The position numbers were made by a program, and so were the translations under genes. Positions 39,626 through 48,991 of a DNA stretch of 64,000 nucleotides are shown here, piece by piece. Below the pieces are notes generated by a model. It did not search any database. It worked only from the letters and a program-made list of their open reading frames with translations, and was not told where the DNA came from. Origin of the DNA: Fluviicola chungangensis (GTDB taxonomy: Bacteria; Bacteroidota; Bacteroidia; Flavobacteriales_D; Crocinitomicaceae). Location of the stretch: the NCBI RefSeq assembly GCF_007558725.1, contig NZ_VLPL01000011.1, positions 62,001 through 126,000 of the forward strand, given 5' to 3'. Each line of letters opens with the position of its first letter. The stretch's first letter is position 1.

Positions 39626-40504
39626 TTAAAAAATCAAATGCTTTAATGTTGCCCAAAAGACGCGTTGAAAAAAAACTAATGGATGCTGTTTTGATGCTTT
39701 CCACACGTAAGTCACCGCCTTTTTTTTGTGTCGGTTATATGCCAGATCAACAGACAAAACAAGATAATTCCTCATGAGGAAATATTTTTTGGAGGACCCG
39801 ATCATAAAGGTTGTTTCCGGATTCGAGAGTGCAAAATGAATTAGCGTGAGGAATCGTTTTTCCAAATCATGTTGTCCGGACATGGTACGAACACTTCTTC
39901 CTTTGTGTTCTACCAATAAATTTGTCACAGTGTCAACACAAGTAAATCGGTATTTGCTTACTAAACGCAGCCACAATTCATAATCTTCACTGGCGGACAA
40001 ATTCCGGCATTCTTCAAAAGGATTCGACAGTGCAATATCGCGTTTGACGATAACAGATGCCGTTCCGAAACTATTGCCTTTCAAGATATCTGTTCGAATG
40101 TCTTTTTTATGCTTTATCCGTTTTCTTTTTTTTGTTATGGGATTATACAATTCATAATTCACACGTATAATATCCGGCAACTGTGCTGTTTGAGCTGCAT
40201 CATGAATCGTTTCGCAATGATGAGGTAATGCCAAGTCGTCCGAATCGAACCAGTTGATGTATTTTCCAGTCGCTTTTTGCATGCCGAAATTTCGAGCTTT
40301 AGCGCGTTCACCATTGACGATTTTATAATACACTATCTTCGGACTTTGAAGTGAACACACGACCTCCTCCGTATTGTCGGTACTTCCGTCATCTACAACA
40401 ATGATTTCGTAATCCTGAAATGATTGATCTAACAATGATATCAGTGTTTTTTTTATCAAATGTGCACGATTGTATGTGGGGACTATAATTGATAAAAAGG
40501 GCAT
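39626..40504 (-). CDS. glycosyltransferase family 2
   Basis: 292 residues with GT-A features: SIIVPTYNRAHLIKKTLISL, VDDGSTDNTEEVV and the DxD-like WFDSDDLALPH near residue 88. Inverting mechanism expected. Hydrophilic, probably peripheral at the inner membrane. Precedes the amidotransferase gene by about 110 bases. Confidence 0.88.
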   Translation of the reverse strand: MPFLSIIVPTYNRAHLIKKTLISLLDQSFQDYEIIVVDDGSTDNTEEVVCSLQSPKIVYYKIVNGERAKARNFGMQKATGKYINWFDSDDLALPHHCETIHDAAQTAQLPDIIRVNYELYNPITKKRKRIKHKKDIRTDILKGNSFGTASVIVKRDIALSNPFEECRNLSASEDYELWLRLVSKYRFTCVDTVTNLLVEHKGRSVRTMSGQHDLEKRFLTLIHFALSNPETTFMIGSSKKYFLMRNYLVLSVDLAYNRHKKKAVTYVWKASKQHPLVFFQRVFWATLKHLIF

Positions 40505-40587
40505 TTTAGTAGCGTAAAGAATTGGTATTCTAAAATTAAACTTTTTTTTAAAACAGTATTCATTGAGTTGGAAATAAAACGCCTGCT

Positions 40588-41700
40588 CTAGTCCGGCTTG
40601 TATATTTTTAACAAGGAATCCAGGTACCTTTTCATGGAGAACATGTCGTTTATCTTAGCTTGGAGCTCGGGATCATTCACTTTTTTTGTGCTTGTTTGAT
40701 TCAGCCAATAGGATATGCCTTGAAGAATTTCTTCTGCATTTTTAAAAGGAACTACATACGCGTTTTGTTTATGAATAACGATTTCAGGAGCTATTCCGGA
40801 GAGTGTAAAAACAGATGGTGTATTGCTCATAATTGCTTCCACATAAGTTTGTCCAAAGGCTTCACAGGAAGGATTTACAGGTACGTGAACATAGACATCG
40901 AATAAACTGTAAATGTCAAATACAGCCGGTTCAAAATCGATAATTTGTTTGTTTCGTTCAGGAATTTCACATAGCGTGTCCCATATGGAATCCATGGAAG
41001 TGTAATGTCCGCCGAAAAGACAAATTTTGGCGTTCGGATGAGATTTTAATAATTGGGTAAAAGCCTGTAGAGTGTAGTAGGTTCCTTTCCAAGGGACGTT
41101 TCTTGCAATGACACCAATCAAGGGATACTGGTTTTCCGGGTTGTATTTTTTTCGTAAATCAGCGATAATTTGGGGATCTGGATTTGCAAATCTGGTAGTA
41201 TTAAAACCATGGTATATCAAATGAATTTTGGAAGCAGGTACTTTTTGTTCAAGTAAGAGGTGTTCGATATTCCTGGAAATAGCAATAATATCGGTTGCCA
41301 GTCGGTTTTGTGTAAAATCAATTATCGCTTCTTTCCAGTTCCATTGGAGCGGTTTTCCGGAATGCCGTGTGTAAATACGCTGTTTGATACCGCTTAAGCT
41401 TCCGGCGATTAATCCGGTCCAATTTGCATGAGCCAAATGGCAATGGATGCAGTCGGGTTTCATATTGCGGAGTATTCTCCGGATTTGCATTATCGAACGG
41501 GTAGATCGTAGGATTGAGGGACAGGAAATATGGTAGACTGGAATCTCCAGTGTTTTCAAAAAGGTAGACAGAGCACTGTTCTTGCTGTTAATCAAAATGA
41601 AAGAAAGTCCTACGTGTTTACACAGTTGTTTTGCTGTTAGTTCAAAAAAAACGGCTTTATCGATATCGGAAATAATATAACAAACCTTTTTTCGTATCAT
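40588..41700 (-). CDS. glycosyltransferase family 4
   Basis: 370 residues: GT-B with RIYTRHSGKPLQW in the N-terminal half, PLIGVIARNVPWKGTYYTLQAF, and SCEAFGQTYVEAIMSNTPSVF holding the retaining glutamates. It is clearly related to the second GT4 of the locus (shared IYTRH and E-A/S-F-G...LSGIA...V patterns), so the two are likely paralogues. Short intergenic spacing to the methyltransferase gene (7 bases). Confidence 0.86.
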   Translation of the reverse strand: MIRKKVCYIISDIDKAVFFELTAKQLCKHVGLSFILINSKNSALSTFLKTLEIPVYHISCPSILRSTRSIMQIRRILRNMKPDCIHCHLAHANWTGLIAGSLSGIKQRIYTRHSGKPLQWNWKEAIIDFTQNRLATDIIAISRNIEHLLLEQKVPASKIHLIYHGFNTTRFANPDPQIIADLRKKYNPENQYPLIGVIARNVPWKGTYYTLQAFTQLLKSHPNAKICLFGGHYTSMDSIWDTLCEIPERNKQIIDFEPAVFDIYSLFDVYVHVPVNPSCEAFGQTYVEAIMSNTPSVFTLSGIAPEIVIHKQNAYVVPFKNAEEILQGISYWLNQTSTKKVNDPELQAKINDMFSMKRYLDSLLKIYKPD

Positions 41701-41707
41701 AGTAAAG

Positions 41708-42580
41708 CTATTTTTTGATGTAATAAGCTTTCAGTGTCATACCGGTATTGGTCCACGTAAAAAGTTTATTTAGAATCGTTTTTGTCATATGAAGGGGCCA
41801 CTTCTTTCCGATGTTTTCCCGCAGCTTTTCATCCGCAGAAATTTCGTGTGTTTTGGCTACGTTTCCAAGTGATTGTTGAATCCGCGTGAGGCTGATTCCT
41901 GTTGATAAAAATTTCATTTTTCGGAAAGAGTGTCCGGAGATGGCCGCAGATAGCGTTTTTTTTGTATAATAAGTGAGATGCTCCGGGTACTCAATCACAT
42001 TGTAATTTTCTTTCAGGTAGTAGCGCATGATCGAATTGAAATTCGGAGTAGTACAATAGAATAATCCACCGGTTCTCAGGAACGAACTTATGTGTGCTAA
42101 ATCTTCCCTGGGATTGTTGATGTGTTCAATGACTTCAAAGGAAGTAACGACATCAAAATATCCGGATTCGAAAAGTGTGGCATTCAATTGACCGTGCTTC
42201 ATATTGATCCCTTTTTTTTCACACAATTCAACCGCTGTCTCCGAATATTCGGTTCCATAGACTTCCCACCCGCGTTTTTTTGCTTCAATCAAAAACCAGC
42301 CCCTTCCACACCCTGTGTCAAGCAGACGGTTGCTGGATCGGAAAGGTTCTAATTCGTCTAACAGGTCGGAATAACTTTTCATAGTGGAAGGTGAAATACT
42401 TGCATGACTATCGTATGAATAAGCGGAATAGTGCCGATTGAGTTCTTCTGTACTGGGTATTTTTTCTGCAAAAACCAAGCTGCATTTTTTACATTTGACC
42501 AACGAATGACGCTCGTAATACCTTGTTAATGGCTTGAGAGCCGTGGAAGAACAAAGAATGCATTGTTTGTGAATATCCAT
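41708..42580 (-). CDS. class I SAM methyltransferase with N-terminal zinc ribbon
   Basis: 290 residues. Cys7/Cys10 and Cys30/Cys33 form two CxxC pairs, a likely zinc ribbon. Then comes a Rossmann methyltransferase with LLDTGCGRGWFLIEAKKRGW (SAM motif I) and SFEVIEHINNPREDLAH. Resembles C-methyltransferases and sugar methyltransferases with N-terminal zinc domains, but the substrate is not assigned. Confidence 0.83.
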   Translation of the reverse strand: MDIHKQCILCSSTALKPLTRYYERHSLVKCKKCSLVFAEKIPSTEELNRHYSAYSYDSHASISPSTMKSYSDLLDELEPFRSSNRLLDTGCGRGWFLIEAKKRGWEVYGTEYSETAVELCEKKGINMKHGQLNATLFESGYFDVVTSFEVIEHINNPREDLAHISSFLRTGGLFYCTTPNFNSIMRYYLKENYNVIEYPEHLTYYTKKTLSAAISGHSFRKMKFLSTGISLTRIQQSLGNVAKTHEISADEKLRENIGKKWPLHMTKTILNKLFTWTNTGMTLKAYYIKK

Positions 42581-42611
42581 TTTGGAAGTGCAAATTTCCT
42601 GTGAAAATAAT

Positions 42612-42619
42612 CAAACTTA
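42612..42619 (-). promoter_or_regulatory. possible -7 element before the methyltransferase operon
   Basis: TAAGTTTG on the minus strand fits TAnnTTTG, 31 bases before the ATG; no TTG at the right -33 distance. It could drive the methyltransferase-GT4-GT2 block. Confidence 0.35.
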
Positions 42620-42710
42620 TTGGTGACAGGTATTCTCTTTTGTGAAATATCGCCGGCAAACAGATATCCCGAAACCGATTATTTGTAAGTTTATGCCGAA
42701 TTAACAAACG

Positions 42711-43598
42711 ATGAAGGTAAGATATTACATAAACAGAATTGCATTGATTCTGAAGGAAGGTAAAAACTATGTGCGAAATTCCAGTTTTCCGGTCGGACAT
42801 TATTATTCACCGATAGTTAATTTAGCGGAATACAAAGAGGCACTGGTTTATCAGGTTGAAACAGATGCTTTGAGAAATATAACATTCAATGAATCTGAAC
42901 AACTGGTTCTGCTTGACCGTTTTTCTGTATTCAAAAATGAAATTCCGGCATGGGATGGAGCAGATGGGAACCGCTACAGATTAGACAACGGTTGGTATCC
43001 TTCTACTGATGGTATTATACTTTATTCTATGTTACGCGTATTCCAGCCAAAGCAAATCATTGAAGTGGGTTCGGGATATTCTTCGGCCCTGATGTTGGAT
43101 GTAAATGATCGCTTTCAAAACCATGAAATCCGTTTTACATTTGTTGAACCGAATCCTGATCGCTTGCATTTGTTATTACGGGACAATGACTGCAAACATG
43201 TCCGGATTTTGGAACAAGGTGTACAGCGTGTTCCCTTAACAGATTTTGCAGCGTTGGAAGAGAATGATGTGTTGTTAATCGACAGTAGTCATGTGTCCAA
43301 AACAGGATCTGATGTAAATTATCTGTTCTTTCAGGTGTTACCGGTATTGAAGCCGGGAGTGATCATCCATTTGCACGATGTATTTTTTCCGTTCGAATAT
43401 CCGGCTGATTGGATTCTTAGTGGACGCAATTGGAATGAAATTTACCTGTTACGGGCATTTTTGCAAAACAATAATGACTATGAAATTCTGTTTTTTACAG
43501 ATTTCATGAAACAAACTCATGGCGATCTTTTTGCAGAAAAAACAGGGATTAAGTACCCACTGAACGGAAGCAGCATTTACCTTCGGAAAATTCATTGA
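42711..43598 (+). CDS. class I SAM-dependent methyltransferase
   Basis: 295 residues with SAM motif IIEVGSGYSSALMLDVNDRF near residue 115, FVEPNPDR after it and a LLIDSSHVSKTGSDV segment, resembling Methyltransf_24-type enzymes. Likely modifies a sugar of the glycan (inference). It is the only plus-strand gene within the minus-strand locus, divergent from the zinc-ribbon methyltransferase, convergent with a GT2 gene. Confidence 0.8.
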   Translation: MKVRYYINRIALILKEGKNYVRNSSFPVGHYYSPIVNLAEYKEALVYQVETDALRNITFNESEQLVLLDRFSVFKNEIPAWDGADGNRYRLDNGWYPSTDGIILYSMLRVFQPKQIIEVGSGYSSALMLDVNDRFQNHEIRFTFVEPNPDRLHLLLRDNDCKHVRILEQGVQRVPLTDFAALEENDVLLIDSSHVSKTGSDVNYLFFQVLPVLKPGVIIHLHDVFFPFEYPADWILSGRNWNEIYLLRAFLQNNNDYEILFFTDFMKQTHGDLFAEKTGIKYPLNGSSIYLRKIH

Positions 43599-43602
43599 AC
43601 CG

Positions 43603-44568
43603 TTAATTTTCTGAATACCTTTTCACATACTTTCTCCAAATGATCGGAAGCAGCTGAGGTACTTGCCACAAACTTTTGATAAGTGCCGCCAGAATTTGCT
43701 TTTTAGAAAAGTTATGCAAATAAAATGAGGGGATAGAACCAATATCGAGCTGATGTTTTTTTAGTGCTGAAATAGTAGGACAAGTTGCCGTTTTATCATT
43801 TTGATAATGCACTGATAGATCAATGTAATTTGTGTATGAAGAATTTGCAGCCAAGGTTGAAATGTGTTGCATTGTGCGCAGGATATTCTGTTTTCTTTTA
43901 GCTTCGTTTACACCGCTGTATACTCCTGAATCGTGGATGCGGTAGGTACTGAAAACGTCCGAGAATACTTTAATATGCGCATCCGGATGACTCAGAAGCA
44001 GTATGATATAGATGGGCCAATCCAAATGGGGGGAATCCGAAAGTGAGGCAAACAGATCCATTCGCAGGCATTCGCGGCGAAACATCACAGTGCAAAATGA
44101 CATACGGTTAGCGTGAATGAAATCAGGAAGGAAATAATATTGATTTTTTCGGTTATACCACTTCCTGTTTTCCCGGATGGTTTGTGTCAGTGTACGGATA
44201 CCACCACCTGCAGCCACGCATAAAGGAGCGTTTTCCATGTATACGAATTGCTTGTAGAGTTTCTCTTCGTCTACCCAAAAATCATCACCTTCCAGTACAG
44301 CAATGTATTTTCCTGTAGCTCTGCGGAATACATCGTACAGGTTTTCGAACATCCCTTGCCGTTCGGTGTGAATAATTGCTTGAACCGAAAACCTTGAAAT
44401 CTTTACAAATTGTTCAACCAGTTCAGCGGTGCGATCACTAGAAACATCCACGCCGATAATTAGTTCTACCGAACCGTTGAATTTCTGAAAATTAATTGAT
44501 TCCAATGCCCTCCAAATATATGATTCGTGGTTATAAGTAATGACACAAATACTGATATCGGGAATCAT
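43603..44568 (-). CDS. glycosyltransferase family 2
   Basis: 321 residues: ISICVITYNHESYIWRALESI, GVDVSSDRTAELVEQF and the acceptor-proximal LEGDDFWVDEEKLYKQF with D-D pairs typical of GT-A. Overlaps the upstream GT4 gene by four bases (ATGA), so translationally coupled. Sugar unknown. Confidence 0.87.
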   Translation of the reverse strand: MIPDISICVITYNHESYIWRALESINFQKFNGSVELIIGVDVSSDRTAELVEQFVKISRFSVQAIIHTERQGMFENLYDVFRRATGKYIAVLEGDDFWVDEEKLYKQFVYMENAPLCVAAGGGIRTLTQTIRENRKWYNRKNQYYFLPDFIHANRMSFCTVMFRRECLRMDLFASLSDSPHLDWPIYIILLLSHPDAHIKVFSDVFSTYRIHDSGVYSGVNEAKRKQNILRTMQHISTLAANSSYTNYIDLSVHYQNDKTATCPTISALKKHQLDIGSIPSFYLHNFSKKQILAALIKSLWQVPQLLPIIWRKYVKRYSEN

Positions 44569-45674
44569 TTTTTCGGGAATTGATAAAGTTTAAATAACAG
44601 ATCGACATGCCTTTTAAGCGAAAATAAAGGTGCGATTTTTTTTGCATTTGCACCAATTTTTTGACGAATTTCCGGATGCTCCAGCAATTCCCTAAGCGCA
44701 AGTTCTATTTCGGTAACGGACCGGTAATTGACTACCCATGCATTTTCGTTTGCAACCACCACATCATTAGCAATTCCACTAAGGGTAATAATGGAAGGAA
44801 CACCACTTCCCAATGCCTCGATATATACCAACCCGAATGATTCAGCTGTAGGACGAATCGGGCAATGTAAAAAGAGCGTCAAATGAGGATATACTGACAT
44901 CATATTGTCTTCAAACTCAGTGCAAACAACCTGTGCCGGATCGAAATCGGAGAGCAATTGTTCAATTTCCGGTTTGAAATCACCTTTAGCATTGAATAAA
45001 TAAATTTTCAGTGAGGGGTAGTCTCCAATAATACGGTGTAAGGCAGGAAGAATGTATTGAAGCCCTTTCAACTTGGTCCAGCGTGCATTGATGCCTATGG
45101 TAATTGTTTTTGTGTTGAATCCATACTTTTCAATGGTTCTCCGGTCTGTTTCGGGAGGAATTTCAAAAATGGAAGGGTCGATAAAATTAGGGATCAAAAC
45201 TAGTTTTTTTTCCAGTTTCTCAACATCTCTCAGAAAAACATAATGTCCTTGTGACAAAGCAATGATGTGTTGGTGGAAAAAATGGATGAAACGATCATAA
45301 ATTCGCCCTCGTTTGTTTTCGAAATGATGGGCGTCTGCATGATGGCGTGTATATATTCGGTTAGGAATTCGGGCTAACCAACCGGTTATTCCTCCAAGAA
45401 AGCCACCTTCAAGCAAATGAGTGTGAAGGTGTGAAGGTTTTTCATGTTTTAAACAACGATACATTTGAACGCACACTCTAATGATGGATTTTTTACCCGG
45501 ATAGATGAACTCACTTACCGAAATTTTTTTGCGTTGTAAAGCTCTGAATAATTCGCTTGGCTCACGATTGATCAAAATCACGTGAAAATTGAGTCCCTCA
45601 ATCAATAATTGCTCGAATAGTTGCTCGAAACCAACTGATTTATGGGTCAGTGAAATAACATAAACAACTTTCAT
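44565..45674 (-). CDS. glycosyltransferase family 4
   Basis: 369 residues, GT-B: IYTRHHADAHHFENKRGRI, ITIGINARWTKLKGLQYILPAL, and TAESFGLVYIEALGSGVPSII with retaining glutamates. A paralogue of the other GT4 of the locus with the same loops. Coupled to the GT2 downstream by ATGA overlap. Confidence 0.87.
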   Translation of the reverse strand: MKVVYVISLTHKSVGFEQLFEQLLIEGLNFHVILINREPSELFRALQRKKISVSEFIYPGKKSIIRVCVQMYRCLKHEKPSHLHTHLLEGGFLGGITGWLARIPNRIYTRHHADAHHFENKRGRIYDRFIHFFHQHIIALSQGHYVFLRDVEKLEKKLVLIPNFIDPSIFEIPPETDRRTIEKYGFNTKTITIGINARWTKLKGLQYILPALHRIIGDYPSLKIYLFNAKGDFKPEIEQLLSDFDPAQVVCTEFEDNMMSVYPHLTLFLHCPIRPTAESFGLVYIEALGSGVPSIITLSGIANDVVVANENAWVVNYRSVTEIELALRELLEHPEIRQKIGANAKKIAPLFSLKRHVDLLFKLYQFPKK

Positions 45675-45678
45675 GCGA

Positions 45679-46572
45679 TTATTCTAACGGTTTTTCCGGA
45701 TAGTAATAAATAAATCCGGCACTAATGTAATCATACAATTTAAATCGCAGGGGACGGTAGAGCCATTTAAAGAAGTTGCGATCTACCAGGCGCACCAAAA
45801 ATACTTGTGTAAAGCAATAAAAAAGCAGTTTTTTGAACCGATTGGGAGCCACAGGTACGTATTTGTTGTTTTCAAGTAATTGCTGTTCTACCAATAGTTG
45901 ATTGGCTTTTGCATATTGTCTGTTTCTTTGAATGAAGGATGTACAGGAAACAGGATCATTATGTGTCCCAATCAGGGTGCTGTTTACAATAATGGAAATG
46001 TTTTTTTTGCGTAATCGCCAACCGAATTCATAATCTTCGGCATCACTAAGACCTGCATGAAAACCACCTGTTTGCTCAAAAATTATTTTTGGAATGGAAA
46101 AGAAAGCGGCAGAGAAAGTAACGTCTGTGTTTTTTGAAGCTTCTTTGTTCCAGTGATATTCAAGTGACCGTTTGAAGTTGGAAAAATCATTATCCGATGT
46201 GATTGTGAGTGTCGGACATGTCAGGATTTTCCCCTGGTTTTTAAGATGGAATTCTGCGTGCGTTTCCAAAGTGTTTTCAGGAATGAGGATGTCGTCGTCC
46301 AAAAATAGAATCAGTTCATTTTTGGCAATCTGTGCGGCTGCATTACGTGCAGATGCGCGACCGATATTTTCAGAATAGCTAACCTTTAGTAAGTCCTGAT
46401 ATCGGAATCGTGCCAATTCAGCAAGGGTATGATCAGTAGATCCATCTATGAAAATAATAATTTCTTCAGGCAATACTGTATTTGCGGCAATGGCATCGAG
46501 TGTCTTCAAAATTTTGGAAGCACCATTGTATGTGGCGATGCAAATGGAAATATATGGGAGTATTGTTGACAT
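45679..46572 (-). CDS. glycosyltransferase family 2
   Basis: 297 residues: ISICIATYNGASKILKTLDAI, IFIDGSTDHTLAELARF and the metal-binding LFLDDDILIPENTLE near residue 92, then a GGFHAGLSDAEDYEFGWRLRK segment (ED-Y motif). Inverting GT-A fold. Follows the GT56 gene after one base and precedes a GT4 after four. Confidence 0.88.
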   Translation of the reverse strand: MSTILPYISICIATYNGASKILKTLDAIAANTVLPEEIIIFIDGSTDHTLAELARFRYQDLLKVSYSENIGRASARNAAAQIAKNELILFLDDDILIPENTLETHAEFHLKNQGKILTCPTLTITSDNDFSNFKRSLEYHWNKEASKNTDVTFSAAFFSIPKIIFEQTGGFHAGLSDAEDYEFGWRLRKKNISIIVNSTLIGTHNDPVSCTSFIQRNRQYAKANQLLVEQQLLENNKYVPVAPNRFKKLLFYCFTQVFLVRLVDRNFFKWLYRPLRFKLYDYISAGFIYYYPEKPLE

Positions 46573-46573
46573 A

Positions 46574-47734
46574 TCACAAAACGGATAATAATCGGTTTAT
46601 TTCTTTAAGAACCTGCTGTTCGCCGTATATCCGGTCAATTTCGATACGATTTTTCCGGGTAAATTCTTCTATCGAACCAGGCAATTCGATTAGCATTGCT
46701 TCCAGATCACTTTGTAGCGAAAAACAATGCATTCCCTGCTCTTTCATGAATTCATAAACCACTCCTTTCCGGTTTAGAATAACAGGTATTCCCATATAAG
46801 CAGCAGTCAGGATATTTCCCAACCCTTGTTGTATAATGGAATTGTTGATGTATATGTCACAGGTGTTGAGTAAGTTGAAATAACGTTCTTTTGTGAGGTA
46901 TTCAGTGACTGGGATAAATCGTTCACCGAATAACGCGTTTCCTTTTTCAATAACTGCCTTTGCAAAATCGGTATCTCCATAACTTAGTGAACAGATGATC
47001 TCCCCATGGAAATTCAATGTCTTTAGTTGGGTTAATACATCGAGCTGATTGTTTTGAGCAAAAGCCGAGTGGCCGATAAAAATACGATTTACATGATGTG
47101 AAATGGGATGAGGAGTTACTCCTTCCATCAGGTATTCAATGGTTCCGATTGGAATGTGAATAAATGTGCCGGAAAATCCGTGTTTGATGAATGTTTTTTG
47201 TTCATTGGGTGTTATGGTATTGATGATGCTTATCCTGGGAAAATGTTTGTTTAGCAGGAAATTGGGCCACAACTCACCGGTTCGTTTCGCGTAGTAGTAG
47301 TAATATAATCGTGGAAATAACTTCTTGATAATGTTCCAGGATTCATGTTTCAATAATGATCCGATGGAAGGCTTGAAATATTCCTGGAAAGTAATCGGTT
47401 CATGGGCTTTACGGAAGATGGTCGAATGCCCCAGAGCAATATCGCCTCCCCAGGAAAACCAGCATATAGGGCGGGTGCTTTTTAATTGGTTTAGTACCAA
47501 AAGGTTTTGTGGGAACAGAGAGTGGAAAATAATTAAATCGGGGGCAAAAGCATTTTCAAAATTGTTTACTTCCATTAAGGAAATCTGCTCGATCATCGGG
47601 TTCTGAAATTTCAGGGGTTTATCGGACGACTTTACGACTACGTATTTGAACAGGTGATCGGGGACTTTTTCAAACAGATGAATAATAAAGTCCGAAAATT
47701 TTTCGTCCGTTAAGAAATGTAGAACCTTTGCCAC
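46574..47734 (-). CDS. GT56 (WecF-like) TDP-4-acetamido-4,6-dideoxyhexose transferase
   Basis: 386 residues starting at GTG. The C-terminal half contains SYGDTDFAKAVIEKGNALFG, then CDIYINNSIIQQGLGN and AAYMGIPVILNRKGVVYEFM, which matches the WecF / 4-alpha-L-fucosyltransferase family (GT56). That family transfers Fuc4NAc from TDP-Fuc4NAc. Next to an aminotransferase and two acetyltransferases able to make such a donor. Family assignment is by eye and should be regarded as probable. Confidence 0.7.
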   Translation of the reverse strand: MAKVLHFLTDEKFSDFIIHLFEKVPDHLFKYVVVKSSDKPLKFQNPMIEQISLMEVNNFENAFAPDLIIFHSLFPQNLLVLNQLKSTRPICWFSWGGDIALGHSTIFRKAHEPITFQEYFKPSIGSLLKHESWNIIKKLFPRLYYYYYAKRTGELWPNFLLNKHFPRISIINTITPNEQKTFIKHGFSGTFIHIPIGTIEYLMEGVTPHPISHHVNRIFIGHSAFAQNNQLDVLTQLKTLNFHGEIICSLSYGDTDFAKAVIEKGNALFGERFIPVTEYLTKERYFNLLNTCDIYINNSIIQQGLGNILTAAYMGIPVILNRKGVVYEFMKEQGMHCFSLQSDLEAMLIELPGSIEEFTRKNRIEIDRIYGEQQVLKEINRLLSVL

Positions 47735-47735
47735 T

Positions 47736-48359
47736 CTAAAAAGATTTTGCAGGATTTCCCTTCACTCTAGTACCGCTCTCCACATTTTTGGTTACAATAC
47801 TTCCTGCTCCGATAACAACATGGTCTCCAATAATTATTCCCGGAAGGATGGTTGCATTGGCGCCAATGAACACATTGTTCCCGATGGTACATTTTCCTAA
47901 AACGGAACTATTCGGAGCTATTTCACAAAAATCCCCGATTTGGGTGTCATGGAACAATTTCGAAGAAGTGTTGACCAGGCACATACGTCCTATAATCACA
48001 TTACTCTCAATGATGCAGTGTTCCAAAATCACAGATCCCGTTCCTATAGAAACGTTTTGTGAGCCGATTAATGCTGTTTGTGCTATGATTGTGCTGCATT
48101 CGATCCCTTTTGCCGCAAGAAGATCGTGGAATCCCATCTTTGCTTTTAAGGATGCCAAGGCCATTACTACTTCATTGCCGTGTTCCGGAAGTTCTGCACT
48201 AAACTCATCCCAATTCGTTAGGATACGGCAGCCGAATTTGGTTTCACCTGTTTCACGAACCGTTACATTATCGAAAAAGGCAAGCGGTTTTGCAGGGTGC
48301 AAACGCCGGATCACATCTGTCAATTGGGTTGCTAATCCCCCAGCACCAATTAAGATCAT
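47736..48359 (-). CDS. NeuD/PglD-family sugar acetyltransferase (copy 1)
   Basis: 207 residues: N-terminal Rossmann-like ILIGAGGLATQLTDVI then a left-handed beta-helix (hexapeptide repeats such as IGSQNVSIGTGSVILEHCIIESNVIIG, IGNNVFIGANATILPG). This is the NeuD/PglD layout, transferring acetyl from acetyl-CoA to the 4-amino (or O) group of a sugar nucleotide. Overlaps the second copy by four bases. Confidence 0.88.
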   Translation of the reverse strand: MILIGAGGLATQLTDVIRRLHPAKPLAFFDNVTVRETGETKFGCRILTNWDEFSAELPEHGNEVVMALASLKAKMGFHDLLAAKGIECSTIIAQTALIGSQNVSIGTGSVILEHCIIESNVIIGRMCLVNTSSKLFHDTQIGDFCEIAPNSSVLGKCTIGNNVFIGANATILPGIIIGDHVVIGAGSIVTKNVESGTRVKGNPAKSF

Positions 48360-48991
48360 CGTAATGATTTTTTAACCGGAAATCCTATGTAAACACCTGC
48401 TTCCGGAATATTTTTGAGGACCATTCCTCCCATTCCCACAGTTACATGATCGGCAATGGTTATTTTTTCACGGACAGCGACTTGTGTACCCATGTATACG
48501 TGGGACCCGATGGTACAAGATCCGCTGATGTTTACACTTGGAGCAGTGGTGAAGAAATCACCGATTGAACAGTCGTGCCCGACAGTTGTATTGAGATTCA
48601 AATGGGTATGTTTTCCCAGATGTATGTTGCAGGTGAGTACCACATTTTGGCAAATAATTGACCCTGCACCAACTGAAACATTCAACCCCATGCTGACAGA
48701 AGGATGAATGAGGGTGCCGAAATGAAATGCATCCAATTGTCCGGCAATCCGACTCCTTACCTGTACATCTGCAATGCCGATTAAAATGGATTTATTGGTA
48801 AAATCGTATTCTGACAACCGATGCGGAATTTTCCCAAAAACAAGGTTTTCCGTGAAGTATTGGTCTTCAACCACAAAATCAACGGTAAAGTCAGTAATTT
48901 GATCTGCTTCCAGTCGCTGGAGTAAACAGTTGTAAACCTCCTGAGCAAAACCACCGGCCCCGATTATTGCATAATTAATTCTTTTCGACAT
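48356..48991 (-). CDS. NeuD/PglD-family sugar acetyltransferase (copy 2)
   Basis: 211 residues from the ATG at 48991, beginning MSKRINYAIIGAGGFAQEVY. The hexapeptide left-handed helix is clear (CNIHLGKHTHLNLNTTVGHD, MGTQVAVREKITIADHVTVG). The start lies within the 3' end of the aminotransferase gene (17-base overlap); an earlier in-frame ATG would lie deeper inside that gene. Sequence differs enough from copy 1 to suggest a different acceptor or a different position. Confidence 0.86.
   Translation of the reverse strand: MSKRINYAIIGAGGFAQEVYNCLLQRLEADQITDFTVDFVVEDQYFTENLVFGKIPHRLSEYDFTNKSILIGIADVQVRSRIAGQLDAFHFGTLIHPSVSMGLNVSVGAGSIICQNVVLTCNIHLGKHTHLNLNTTVGHDCSIGDFFTTAPSVNISGSCTIGSHVYMGTQVAVREKITIADHVTVGMGGMVLKNIPEAGVYIGFPVKKSLR

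Noticed and set aside
39574-39777. 67-codon plus-strand frame at the GT2 end
   Set aside because: Mostly overlaps the GT2 gene antisense; no recognised domain.
47788-48375. 195-codon frame antisense to the first NeuD-like gene
   Set aside because: Caused by the codon pattern of the hexapeptide repeats on the opposite strand; no coherent protein features.
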